DNA from: an uncultured Synergistales bacterium
GTDB taxonomy: Bacteria > Synergistota > Synergistia > Synergistales > Aminobacteriaceae
Reading direction: 5' to 3'
Length of the DNA: 34,024 bases
NCBI GenBank assembly: GCA_905233565.1
Contig: CAJOCL010000005.1
Location: 159,925-193,948 of the forward strand
Positions 15,548-24,241 of the stretch are shown here, piece after piece. A model generated the notes under the pieces. That model had not been told where the DNA came from, did not search any database, and saw only the letters and a list, made by a program, of their open reading frames with translations. A program made the position numbers and the translations under genes. Each line of letters opens with the position of its first letter. Position 1 is the stretch's first letter.

Positions 15548-16699
15548 TTGAGTTATCTTAACAACGCGGCTACAACATGGCCGAAACCTGAATGTGTAAT
15601 TAACGCCGTCCGTGATTTCATGCTGAAGGGCGGCGCGAACTCATCACGCGGCAGCAATTCAGAACGCGACATGAAGACGATGAATATTATTCTTGACTGC
15701 AGGATAAAACTTGCTGAGTTTTTCGGCGGCTGGGATAATTTCAACCCTTTTCTTGTTACGTTTACTTCTAACATTACCGAAGCACTCAATATAGTTTTAC
15801 GGGGATTTCTGCGTTCAGGAATGAGCGTTATAACATCGTCAATGGAACATAACGCCGTTATGCGCCCTTTGAGAGCTTTGGAAAAAAACGGCGTTAAAAT
15901 TGAAGTTGTTAATGCCGATTCTGAAGGGACGCTGAAGCCACAAGACTTTGAAAGCGTATTAAAATCATCAAAATTTGACCTTGCTGTAATCAGCCACGCA
16001 AGCAACGTCTGCGGAACTATACAGCCCGTTGATAAAATTGCCGACATATGCAAGAAGTACGGAGTTCCTTTAGTTCTTGACACCGCACAGACAGCAGGAG
16101 TTATCCCCCTGAATGCAAAGAATCTCGGACTTTCCGCGCTTTGCTTCACGGGGCATAAAAGCCTTATGGGGCCTCAGGGTACGGGCGGAATAATCTGGAA
16201 TCCTGAATTTGCCCGGAAAGTTGAACCGATAATAACGGGCGGAACCGGGAGTTATTCTCACCTTGAGACGCAGCCCGAAGACATGCCCGACAAATTCGAG
16301 TCAGGGACTCCCAATCTTCCCGGAATTGCCGGACTTAATGCGGCTCTTGACTGGCTCAATGAAACGGGGCTGAAAAATATTGCTGACGCTGAAAATGATA
16401 CGGGTGAATATTTCCTTGACGGCCTGAAAAATATTGACGGCCTGCAATTAACGGGAAAGAAAACGATGTCGGGAAGGCTGCCCGTTTTTTCGTTCAATAT
16501 TGAAGGGAAGGACAACGGAATTTTAGCCGATGAGCTTTCACGCTTGGGATTTGAGACGAGGCCGGGTCTTCATTGTTCACCGTCAGCACATAAGACGCTC
16601 GGGACTTTTCCGCAGGGAGCTTTGAGGGTTTCGGCAGGATATTTCACGGAAAAAAGAGAAATTGATTCATTCTTTGAGGCATTGAAAAGCATATTATAA
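15548..16699 (+). CDS. Class-V aminotransferase, cysteine desulfurase/selenocysteine lyase-like
   Basis: 383 residues, TTG start with AGAGGG 8 nt upstream, one base after the response-regulator stop. It is a PLP enzyme of fold type I: YLNNAATTWPKPECV at the N-terminus, EHNAVMRPL, LVLDTAQTAG, the Schiff-base Lys204 in GHKSLMGPQG, and a catalytic-loop Cys343 in RPGLHCSPSAH. The pattern (GLHCSP, KTLG, GALRVSAGYF) matches the subfamily around Enterococcus EF2568, related to cysteine desulfurases and selenocysteine lyases, rather than IscS itself. A true IscS is encoded 0.6 kb downstream. Linkage with a two-component system and a nearby tRNA-Sec gene makes a selenium role thinkable but not proven. 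Confidence 0.88.
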   Translation: MSYLNNAATTWPKPECVINAVRDFMLKGGANSSRGSNSERDMKTMNIILDCRIKLAEFFGGWDNFNPFLVTFTSNITEALNIVLRGFLRSGMSVITSSMEHNAVMRPLRALEKNGVKIEVVNADSEGTLKPQDFESVLKSSKFDLAVISHASNVCGTIQPVDKIADICKKYGVPLVLDTAQTAGVIPLNAKNLGLSALCFTGHKSLMGPQGTGGIIWNPEFARKVEPIITGGTGSYSHLETQPEDMPDKFESGTPNLPGIAGLNAALDWLNETGLKNIADAENDTGEYFLDGLKNIDGLQLTGKKTMSGRLPVFSFNIEGKDNGILADELSRLGFETRPGLHCSPSAHKTLGTFPQGALRVSAGYFTEKREIDSFFEALKSIL

Positions 16700-16710
16700 A
16701 AAAATATATT

Positions 16711-16736
16711 GCGGTCAATGGTACCGCTTTTTTTTA
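16711..16736 (+). terminator. Terminator after the two-component/aminotransferase operon
   Basis: GCGGT pairs with ACCGC around a 7-nt loop and is followed by a run of eight to nine T. It separates this operon from iscR. Confidence 0.75.
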
Positions 16737-16838
16737 ATTGGAATAATTTAATCTTGATTAATTTTGTTGCAAATGATATTCTTTGCGCCGGTTTAAGATT
16801 TCAGGTTTTATTTTTGTTACAGGAGGGGGAATTTTTTC

Positions 16839-17318
16839 GTGAAGCTATCGACTACAGCGCGTTACAGCCTGCGTGCAATGTCAGATTTATGCGTACATCT
16901 TCACAGCGGGCCCGTTTCAGCAAGCGATATAGCGTACCGCCAGAATATCCCCGTCAATTATCTTGAACAATTATTCGGGAAATTGCGGAGGGGCGGAATA
17001 CTTGAGAGCGTAAGGGGCGCTCAGGGCGGTTATCTTCTTGCGCGTCCGGCAAATGAAATAACTATTGCTGAAATACTTCAGGCATTAGATGAGCCGTTCA
17101 TATTCGGTTCGTGCCAGACTGAAAAGGGCTGCGAAAATGCCGTAACTTGTCCGACTTTTAATTTATGGCGCAGGGTAAAAGGCTCAGTTGATGAGATTTT
17201 GAGAACTACGACGCTTGAAGACATAGCGGACGAAAAAATTTCACTTCTTGAAAATTTAAGCACTGACTCAGAACGTCAGGAAATCAGAAACAAGGCACTT
17301 AAATTAAAGGGGGAGTAA
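16839..17318 (+). CDS. iscR: Rrf2-family [2Fe-2S] regulator, IscR-like
   Basis: 159 residues, GTG start with a strong AGGAGG 8-10 nt upstream. The N-terminal winged helix (residues 1-80) begins MKLSTTARYSLRAM and includes IPVNYLEQLFGKLRRGGI and SVRGAQGGYLLAR. Three Cys at residues 92, 98 and 104 keep the C-x5-C-x5-C cluster-binding pattern of IscR. In E. coli, IscR with its cluster represses the isc operon, providing feedback on Fe-S supply; here the gene is first in an iscR-iscS-iscU order, so the same loop is likely. The promoter region 16737-16830 shows no clear copy of the E. coli type 1 site. Confidence 0.92.
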   Translation: MKLSTTARYSLRAMSDLCVHLHSGPVSASDIAYRQNIPVNYLEQLFGKLRRGGILESVRGAQGGYLLARPANEITIAEILQALDEPFIFGSCQTEKGCENAVTCPTFNLWRRVKGSVDEILRTTTLEDIADEKISLLENLSTDSERQEIRNKALKLKGE

Positions 17319-17327
17319 TTAACAAAA

Positions 17328-18512
17328 ATGTTCGTATATCTTGATCACACGGCAACAACACCGACAAGCCCTGAAGTAATGAAGGCAATGATGCCGTATT
17401 TCGGGGAAATTTTCGGGAATCCTTCGAGCGTTTATTCATTTTCAAGGAAAAGCAGGGAAGCAATCGAAAAGGCCCGCAATCAGGTAGCAGCCTCATTAAA
17501 CGCTGACCCGTCAGAAATATTTTTCACGGGTTCTGGAACTGAGGCCGATAACTGGGCTTTGAAAGGGACTCTTGAAAAAGCTAAAATTTCAGGGAAAAAT
17601 CATCTCATCACTACAAAGATCGAACATCACGCAATACTGCACACGGCTGAATATCTCCATAAAGTTGAGGGTGTTGACGTAACGTATCTTCCCGTAAATT
17701 CTGAAGGTTTCGTGAGCGTTGAAGACGTTAAAAACGCAATCACGGACAAGACTGCGTTAGTCTCGGTAATGTTTGCCAATAACGAAGTCGGAACGATTGA
17801 GCCGGTTAAAGAAATAGGGGCGTTATGCAGGGAACATAAAATCCCGTTCCATACTGACGCGGTGCAGGCTGCGGCACATCTGAAAATAGACGTTAAGGCA
17901 ATGAATATCGACATGCTCTCAATGTCAGCTCACAAAATGTACGGCCCTAAAGGCGTTGGAGCCTTGTATCTCCGCAGGGGGCTTCACCCCGAAAATTTCA
18001 TTCACGGCGGGGCTCAGGAACATAAACACCGCGCAAGCACCGAGAATATAGCCGGAATTGTAGGATTCGGCGAGGCTATGGAGATTTTACAGGGAAGATT
18101 AGAGGAAGACAAAGCGTTAAATTCAGCGAGAAGAGACAGGTTAATTTCAGGAATACTTGAGAGAATACCCCACGCAAAATTAAACGGCGCAACAGGTGAT
18201 AACCGTCTTCCTAATAATATAAACTTCAGTTTTATAGGCGTTGAAGGTGAAACGCTGCTGCTTGATCTTGACGCAAAGGGGATAAGCGCATCAACAGGGA
18301 GCGCGTGTTCGTCAGAGAGCCTCGATCCTTCACATGTTCTTCTTGCGCTCGGGCTGAAACACGAAATGGCTCACGGTTCATTGAGATTCACGATAGGCAG
18401 GCTGACGACAGATGAACAGATTGATTATGTTCTTGAAGTCCTGCCGGAAATCGTTTCGAGAAGGCGCGAAATGTCGCCTTTATGGGAAGATTATATTAAA
18501 TCACAGGCTTAA
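17328..18512 (+). CDS. iscS: Cysteine desulfurase, IscS/NifS class
   Basis: 394 residues. It removes sulfur from cysteine through a PLP-bound intermediate and passes persulfide to the scaffold. Visible are YLDHTATTPTSPEV, FTGSGTEADNWALKG, KIEHHAILH, TDAVQAA, the PLP Lys203 in SAHKMYGPKG and the mobile-loop catalytic Cys327 in STGSACSS; a near-identical position is used in E. coli IscS. The start follows iscR by 9 nt. It precedes iscU by 30 nt, so the three genes form one operon for Fe-S cluster assembly. The enzyme could also supply sulfur for tRNA thiolation, since it is the only clear class I desulfurase in the window. Confidence 0.95.
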   Translation: MFVYLDHTATTPTSPEVMKAMMPYFGEIFGNPSSVYSFSRKSREAIEKARNQVAASLNADPSEIFFTGSGTEADNWALKGTLEKAKISGKNHLITTKIEHHAILHTAEYLHKVEGVDVTYLPVNSEGFVSVEDVKNAITDKTALVSVMFANNEVGTIEPVKEIGALCREHKIPFHTDAVQAAAHLKIDVKAMNIDMLSMSAHKMYGPKGVGALYLRRGLHPENFIHGGAQEHKHRASTENIAGIVGFGEAMEILQGRLEEDKALNSARRDRLISGILERIPHAKLNGATGDNRLPNNINFSFIGVEGETLLLDLDAKGISASTGSACSSESLDPSHVLLALGLKHEMAHGSLRFTIGRLTTDEQIDYVLEVLPEIVSRRREMSPLWEDYIKSQA

Positions 18513-18542
18513 TCAGACTTAATCAGAAGGGAAAATAAAATC

Positions 18543-18959
18543 ATGGCATTAGATTACAGCAAAAAAGTAATGGATCACTTCATTAATCCGCGAAATGTCG
18601 GCGAAATTCCTGACGCTGACGGGGTAGGCGAGGCAGGAAATCCAAAGTGCGGGGACATAATGAAAATATACTTAAAAGTCAATCCCGACACTAAAGTTAT
18701 TGATGACGTTAAATTCAAGACTTTCGGATGTGCAAGCGCAATAGCCTCATCAAGCATGGCTACGGAAATGATAAAGGGCAGGACGGTTGAAGATGCCTGG
18801 AACCTGACAAACAGCGCAGTCGCAGAAGCACTTGACGGGCTGCCCCCGATAAAGATGCACTGTTCCGTACTTGCTGAAGAGGCAATACACGAGGCACTGA
18901 ATGATTACAGGGCAAAACACGGAATGGAAATTATACCTGTTGAACATCACGAAGATTAA
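18543..18959 (+). CDS. iscU: Fe-S cluster scaffold protein, IscU/NifU N-terminal type
   Basis: 138 residues. All ligands are in place: Cys36 and Asp38 in GNPKCGD, Cys63 in FGCASAIASSS and Cys107 in KMHCSVLAEEA. The LPPIK segment (residues 100-104) just before the last Cys corresponds to the HscA chaperone-recognition motif of IscU. It accepts sulfur from IscS and builds a [2Fe-2S] cluster for transfer. The chaperones HscA and HscB and the ferredoxin of the proteobacterial isc operon are not present here, so this is a minimal isc operon of the kind seen in anaerobes. The operon ends at the terminator at 18974. Confidence 0.95.
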   Translation: MALDYSKKVMDHFINPRNVGEIPDADGVGEAGNPKCGDIMKIYLKVNPDTKVIDDVKFKTFGCASAIASSSMATEMIKGRTVEDAWNLTNSAVAEALDGLPPIKMHCSVLAEEAIHEALNDYRAKHGMEIIPVEHHED

Positions 18960-18973
18960 AGATTAAAGTTTTT

Positions 18974-19012
18974 CCCTCTCCTGAAAAAATTAAAACGGGA
19001 GAGGGTTTTTTT
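18974..19012 (+). terminator. isc operon terminator
   Basis: CCCTCTCCTG (18974-18983) pairs with CGGGAGAGGG (18996-19005), with a 12-nt loop and a run of seven T. citG converges on it and ends 9 nt further on. Confidence 0.9.
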
Positions 19013-19020
19013 GTTATATT

Positions 19021-19860
19021 TTATGAAAGAGCGTACAAGAAATAAGTTACGGCCAGCAGATCGCCCGAACCTCCCGGACTTATCCATTTTGAAATAAAAT
19101 CATCATCAAGCCTTTTTATGTCATCAAGCCCGAAACCTGACGAAATCATTTTTTTTGCATTAATCATTACTTCCTGAGCCGTTAAAATATCATGGCGCGA
19201 AATTATATTAGTATCCTGAGCATGTGCCATTATGTGTATTAACGTCATGGCCATTGCGTCATTCATGCTGAAGCCGTCATCAAGATATTTCTTCAGTGCC
19301 GGAAGGGATATATTGCGGACAGCGGGATAACCGTCTTCAGCCTCTCCGCGAATCCCGGTAATTCCGTGTTCAATATAGACCCGTTCGCCCTTAGTGAGGG
19401 ACTCAGGGGATTTTGTCTTAACTTCCGCAAAGTCACGCTCACAAATTCCCCTGCACATTTCAGCGGCGGTTTTCATAACGTCACCGGCCTTAACTTCACG
19501 CCCTGAACCAGATAAATAACCTGAACACGCGCTTAACAGTCCAAGCGAGAATATTTCGCCCTTATGTGTGTTGACGCCTCCTGTTGCGGAAAACATTCTT
19601 TTTTCTGCCTCAATGCCGATTTTTCTGATGTACGGGAAAATTTCACGCGGTAAAAATTTCTTAACGCCCCCGACAATTCCCGCCTCCGCGAAATCCTCGA
19701 AACTTGAACGCAGCCCCGCAGCACTCTTCATGAAAGTAAAGAAGCCCATATCTCTATGAGCGCCCGAATTATTCCTGTCGACAAGTCCGGGCTTGGGAGT
19801 AACTGACACTTCAAGCAGCATTGCTTCAAGTGCCAGCGTCCCGATTTCCTCACTCGTCAT
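19021..19860 (-). CDS. citG: Triphosphoribosyl-dephospho-CoA synthase, CitG/MdcB family
   Basis: About 279 residues from the ATG at 19860. The family signature is clear: LEVSVTPKPGLVDRNNSGAHRDM near the N-terminus, TGGVNTHKGEIFSLGLL in the middle, the DTNIISRH block and SPGGSGDLLAVT near the end. The enzyme makes the prosthetic-group precursor of citrate lyase (CitG) or malonate decarboxylase (MdcB); no gene for either target is in the window, so the client enzyme is unknown. The start is unsure: four further in-frame ATG codons lie upstream (up to 19893) inside the acidic tail of the preceding RND gene. MTSEEIG at 19860 best matches the family N-terminus and gives an 11-nt overlap. It is co-oriented with the efflux genes, probably as a passenger. 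Confidence 0.88.
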   Translation of the reverse strand: MTSEEIGTLALEAMLLEVSVTPKPGLVDRNNSGAHRDMGFFTFMKSAAGLRSSFEDFAEAGIVGGVKKFLPREIFPYIRKIGIEAEKRMFSATGGVNTHKGEIFSLGLLSACSGYLSGSGREVKAGDVMKTAAEMCRGICERDFAEVKTKSPESLTKGERVYIEHGITGIRGEAEDGYPAVRNISLPALKKYLDDGFSMNDAMAMTLIHIMAHAQDTNIISRHDILTAQEVMINAKKMISSGFGLDDIKRLDDDFISKWISPGGSGDLLAVTYFLYALS

Positions 19861-22800
19861 TTTCGTATTCGCCGTCATTGTCATCGTCATCATTATCTTT
19901 TTCGCCGTATTCCCTGCCTCTTATCCTGTCCCACCAGAACCATAAACGCCATACGCATTTATACGCCGCAGGTATTGACAGCATGGCCAGCATTCCGCCT
20001 GCGATAAGCCCTCCGATTGCGACAACCGCTATAGGCCGCTTCATTTCGGAGCCTCTTCCCGTTGACAGCAGCGGCAAAAGTGAAACGACTGACGTAACTA
20101 CAGCCATGAGCAATGATTTGAATCTTACGTGGCAGGCTTCTTCAACAGCTTTGTAAGGGTGAGTGCCTTTCAGCCTCAAAACTTCAGCATAATCAACAAC
20201 GACAATTGCATTATTAACGACCATTCCGACAAGCATTATCATACCGATTAAGGCAAATATTGAAATATTGACTTCTGATATGAGCATCGCGGGAACAACG
20301 CCGATCGCTGCCATTGGAACGGTTGCAAGGATTATAATGCTGTATGTCCATGATTCAAGTATTGCCGCGACAACAAGATACGTAACTACAATGGCGATTA
20401 CTAACGTACGTATAAGCTCGATAAAGTTCTCGGCCATGTCTTCCTGTTCACCGCCGAAATTAATGCTCACCCCGTCAGGAAGCGTCATGCTGTTGACAAC
20501 TTCTCGCATTCTTGCATTCCCTTCGCCTGACGTTATATAACGTACCCTTCCCGTAATGACAACTGCCCTTTCGCGTTCAACCCTGCGGATTTCCGTAGGG
20601 CCGTCGCCCCAGACAATATCAGTCATTTCATCAAGCGGGACAAGTCCGTAAGTCGTCATTATCGGCAGTTCGTGAGCCGTGAATATATCGCTTGCCTTTT
20701 CGCGTGAAATTCTGGCCTTTATGTCGTACTCGTAACCTCCCTGACGGAACTTGCCGGCATCACGCCCGATTAAATAGCCCCTGACTATGCTTGAAAGGTC
20801 AGAGATATTCATTCCAAGCGGTGCAAGCCTCCAGCGTATCGGCTTAACCTGAAGTTCAGGCTTGCCCATTTCCATTTCGATTTTAAGATCCCTTACGCCC
20901 GGAACTCTGCGCCCCCTTGCGCGGATCTCTTCTGCAACATTATAAAGAACGTTCAAATCCTGACCCTTTACCTGAATTTCTATCGGGTTTCCGAATCCTG
21001 AACGTGTAGCGGCAATTGAGACCTCAACGCCCGGAAGCTCCGTAAGGTACGGCCTTATCTTGTCTGCAAGGTCTTCCGTTGACGGCCTGTCAGGGTCATC
21101 ATTCATGTATAACGCAACCTGTGCTTCGCTTATAGAGTTGCTTCTCATTGAACCTGCTACAGTTGATACTATGTTGCGTATATATTTTTTTTCAGGAATG
21201 CCGTTAATGTAAGCCTCGACTTTATCTATTAAATCTCCTGTCCTGTATATAGATGAGTTGTTGTCAAGCGTCAGGGTTATTCTTACTGTCCCGTCGTCCG
21301 TTGAAGGCGTGAACTGAGTACCTATGAAACCGCCGAGCTTCAAAGATCCGTAAGTTGCAAGTACCGTGAATATTATCGTAAGCATCGGAAAACGCATAGC
21401 AAGATGAAGGACTATAAAAAATGTATCCCTGAAGCCGTCAAATATCCAGTTCCACCAGCCTGTTAATATTTTGCCGATTAACGGAAGTTCCGTACTGCCT
21501 CCGGGCTGTTTCTTTATTCTCGCTGCAAGGCACGGAGTAACTGCCATTGTTACCCAGAGCGAAAACGCAGTAGCATAAACTATGGTTATTGCGTAAGGCT
21601 TTAAGAACTGCCCCGCTATTGTCGACATCAAAGCAACCGGCATGAAAACACCCAAGTTTGTTAAAACTCCTGCAAGTACGGACATTGAGATTTCAACGGT
21701 TCCTTCTTCGGCAGCAGCAAAAGGCTCATATCCCATATCCCTGAATCTGTATATATTCTGGATAATTAATATTGCGTTCATTACCAGCGTACCCATTGAA
21801 AGCGCAAGGCCGAGAGTACTCATAAGATTTAACGTGTACTTGTGAATCTGTAACGGTACGAACGTCGCAGCAAAAGCAACCGGCATTGAAAACGCAACAA
21901 TGAAAGTTGCCGAAAACCTTCCCAAGAATAAATATATTACAAGTGCCGTCAGAATTATACCGATTGCAGTATCACGGATTATGTTTTTAACGGCTGATTC
22001 AACGAATCCCGTATCATCATAAGTATATTCATACGTAAACTCAGGGTAACTTTTCATTGTCCTTGTCATGAGGCGTTTTATTAACCTTCCAGCCTCGACA
22101 ACGTCAGCATTTGAACGCGGGCTTATCCTGAGCTGAACGACCGGCTTGCCGTCAGCACGTGCCAAACTTCTCTGGTCTTCCTCGCCGTCAACAACTGTAC
22201 CAAGCATTGACAATCTTACGGGCTGGCCGTTAGGAGTGGGAATTAATATATCTTCGAGCTGTTCAACCTCGTTAAATTCTCCCATTAGCCTCAAAGATAC
22301 TTCGTCTTTTTTCTGTGTTACATAGCCTGAAGGAGTAGTCTGGTTATTAGCGGCTACAACGTTGCAGACCTGCATATAATTTATGCCGTAGTCGCTGAGT
22401 GCCGCAGGATCCAAGTTAATGTGAATTTCCCTGTCCCTTCCGCCCGTAACGTCAACGCGCCCTACACCCTGAACACGTGCAACAACAGGCTGTATTCTGT
22501 CCTCAATCATCTTTTTAGCCGTCTTCTCCTGAAGTTCTGAGCTGAAAGAGATTATCAGGAACGGCTGTGCACTTATGTCAAATTTGCTTGATACAGGCTC
22601 GTCAGCGTCATCAGGAAGATCCGGGACTTTAGCTTTTACTTTGTTATTAACGTCGACGAGTGCCAAGTCAGGATTTGTCCCGGCCTCCATTTCAACGGCT
22701 ACCATTGAAATTCCTTCAATTGAATACGTAGTTATTGATTTCAGGTTTTCAAGGTCTGCAAGAGCGTCCTCAAGAGGCTTGCTGATTAACTGTTCGATTT

Positions 22801-22975
22801 CGTTCGGGCCTGCTCCCGTGTAAGTTGTCCTGACAAGAACAAAGGGCAGCTCAACATCTGGGTACAGGGTAACGCCGAGAGTGAAATAGCTTGAAATCCC
22901 AAGAAGTATCCATATGACAACAGAACACCCGGTAAAGACCGGGTGCGTAATACAAAATTTTATAAATCCTCTCAT
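19850..22975 (-). CDS. RND-family efflux permease (AcrB/SwrC-like)
   Basis: 1041 residues, normal for the HAE1-type RND permeases: an N-terminal helix, a long periplasmic loop beginning LYPDVELPFVLVRTTYTGAGP, five helices, a second periplasmic loop and five more helices. The TM4 segment reads LSMGTLVMNAILIIQN; where proton-driven relatives have Asp-Asp (AcrB 407/408), this protein has Met399-Asn400. In TM10 GMVVNNAIVVVDY, the Lys of AcrB (940) is Asn921. There is no other acidic residue in TM4. The tail (residues about 1020-1041) is a run of Asp, Asn and Glu. The adaptor gene ends 6 nt upstream. No outer-membrane channel gene is present, so another TolC-like protein must serve the pump. Function is inferred from the family; the missing charge relay makes ordinary proton coupling doubtful. 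Confidence 0.95.
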   Translation of the reverse strand: MRGFIKFCITHPVFTGCSVVIWILLGISSYFTLGVTLYPDVELPFVLVRTTYTGAGPNEIEQLISKPLEDALADLENLKSITTYSIEGISMVAVEMEAGTNPDLALVDVNNKVKAKVPDLPDDADEPVSSKFDISAQPFLIISFSSELQEKTAKKMIEDRIQPVVARVQGVGRVDVTGGRDREIHINLDPAALSDYGINYMQVCNVVAANNQTTPSGYVTQKKDEVSLRLMGEFNEVEQLEDILIPTPNGQPVRLSMLGTVVDGEEDQRSLARADGKPVVQLRISPRSNADVVEAGRLIKRLMTRTMKSYPEFTYEYTYDDTGFVESAVKNIIRDTAIGIILTALVIYLFLGRFSATFIVAFSMPVAFAATFVPLQIHKYTLNLMSTLGLALSMGTLVMNAILIIQNIYRFRDMGYEPFAAAEEGTVEISMSVLAGVLTNLGVFMPVALMSTIAGQFLKPYAITIVYATAFSLWVTMAVTPCLAARIKKQPGGSTELPLIGKILTGWWNWIFDGFRDTFFIVLHLAMRFPMLTIIFTVLATYGSLKLGGFIGTQFTPSTDDGTVRITLTLDNNSSIYRTGDLIDKVEAYINGIPEKKYIRNIVSTVAGSMRSNSISEAQVALYMNDDPDRPSTEDLADKIRPYLTELPGVEVSIAATRSGFGNPIEIQVKGQDLNVLYNVAEEIRARGRRVPGVRDLKIEMEMGKPELQVKPIRWRLAPLGMNISDLSSIVRGYLIGRDAGKFRQGGYEYDIKARISREKASDIFTAHELPIMTTYGLVPLDEMTDIVWGDGPTEIRRVERERAVVITGRVRYITSGEGNARMREVVNSMTLPDGVSINFGGEQEDMAENFIELIRTLVIAIVVTYLVVAAILESWTYSIIILATVPMAAIGVVPAMLISEVNISIFALIGMIMLVGMVVNNAIVVVDYAEVLRLKGTHPYKAVEEACHVRFKSLLMAVVTSVVSLLPLLSTGRGSEMKRPIAVVAIGGLIAGGMLAMLSIPAAYKCVWRLWFWWDRIRGREYGEKDNDDDDNDGEYENDE

Positions 22976-22981
22976 GAAATA

Positions 22982-24091
22982 TTAACCCTCGTTAGAATCG
23001 TCATTATCATTTTTTCCGGCAATTCCTAAATTCTTAACGATCCCTACACCGTCATAAAGTACGCGGTTACCGCTTACTATCAACGAATCGCCCGGCTTCA
23101 ATCCTGAAGTTACGACTACTTTTCCTTCACGCCCTTCACCTGTCGTTATGACCGTGAGCTTTGCCCTGTTGCCGTCAGCAACGTAAACTGACTGTTTATT
23201 ACCGCGATAAATAACGACATTTGACGGGATTACAACAACATTCTGCTGGCTGCTGACCTTGAAACGCCCTTCAACATAAGTTCCCGGCAAAATCCCCGAA
23301 TTTTCAGGAAGTCCGACGATTACTGGATAAAGTCCTGAACCCTTCTGAGCTTCCGGGCTTCTGCGTTTTACCCAGCCGTTGTAAGTCTGGCCGTCAACCC
23401 TTATTTCTACTGTAGTGTTTTCATTGATTTTCATGATGTCTTTTTTCGACACCATTAACTCCGCTTCCATTTGTTTCGGGTCAACGATCGAGAGCAGAAC
23501 CGCCCCTGCCTCTGCAACTTCGCCCGGTTCAACGTTCCTTGCTGAGACTATCCCGTTTATGCTTGCTTTCAGGCTTGTACGCTGCAGCGATGACTGAGTC
23601 GATTTCAAGGCCGCTTCTGCCGTCCTCATGCGCGAATATGCCGCATCAACTTCTGATTTCGATATTCCGCCCTTTGCGTGTAACTGCTTTAACCTGTTGT
23701 AATTCAAAACTGCCTCATCATATGCCGTCTTTCCTGACTGTACCTGTGCGCCCCTTGCAGCTACCTGAAGGGTAATGACTGTCTGACCCGCTTTAACCGG
23801 GCTTCCTATGTCGACATTGACAGTCCTGACGATTTCGCGTTCATATGTAGTTATGTTCTGTGTATGTACGCTCTTTGCCTGACCGTAATAACTTCTCCAT
23901 GTATCCCAATCCGTTGTCTTCAAAGTCTCCGTCTCAACCGGATAAATTGTTTCCGTCTGGGTTTCCAGAGATCTCAGGTTAGCTTCAGCCTGTGAAAGTC
24001 TCGCCCTCACCTGAGTACTGACCAGAAAACCAAGCCCGATAACAATAAATACCCATAATAATATCCTTATACGCGTAAAAAATTTCAGCAT
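22982..24091 (-). CDS. RND efflux periplasmic adaptor (membrane fusion protein)
   Basis: 369 residues from the ATG at 24091 (AGAGGTG about 10 nt upstream); a TTG two codons earlier is less well placed. One N-terminal transmembrane helix (residues about 8-28) anchors it in the inner membrane. The order is typical of adaptors: a split lipoyl domain (VNVDIGSPVKAGQTVITL, then ASINGIVSARNVEPGEVAEAG), an alpha-hairpin (about residues 115-175), a beta-barrel with GSGLYPVIVGLPENS and a membrane-proximal domain. The tail is rich in Asp and Asn, like that of the permease. It precedes the permease by 6 nt in one operon. A fairly good promoter stands upstream at 24152-24179. The exported compound is unknown. 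Confidence 0.92.
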   Translation of the reverse strand: MLKFFTRIRILLWVFIVIGLGFLVSTQVRARLSQAEANLRSLETQTETIYPVETETLKTTDWDTWRSYYGQAKSVHTQNITTYEREIVRTVNVDIGSPVKAGQTVITLQVAARGAQVQSGKTAYDEAVLNYNRLKQLHAKGGISKSEVDAAYSRMRTAEAALKSTQSSLQRTSLKASINGIVSARNVEPGEVAEAGAVLLSIVDPKQMEAELMVSKKDIMKINENTTVEIRVDGQTYNGWVKRRSPEAQKGSGLYPVIVGLPENSGILPGTYVEGRFKVSSQQNVVVIPSNVVIYRGNKQSVYVADGNRAKLTVITTGEGREGKVVVTSGLKPGDSLIVSGNRVLYDGVGIVKNLGIAGKNDNDDSNEG

Positions 24092-24151
24092 AAACAAACA
24101 TCACCTCTAATAAAATCTGATAAAAGATTTCTGCACCTTTTGCGAAAAAGC

Positions 24152-24179
24152 ATTATAGCACAGCAATTTAAGATGTTAA
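24152..24179 (-). promoter_or_regulatory. Likely promoter of the RND operon
   Basis: On the minus strand a -35-like TTAACA (24179-24174), a 16-nt spacer and a perfect TATAAT (24157-24152). The start of transcription would lie about 55 nt before the adaptor ATG. Confidence 0.55.
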
Positions 24180-24241
24180 TAACATACTCATATGAATATA
24201 ATATGAAATAATAAAATAACTATGTGAACATGCCGTAGCGC

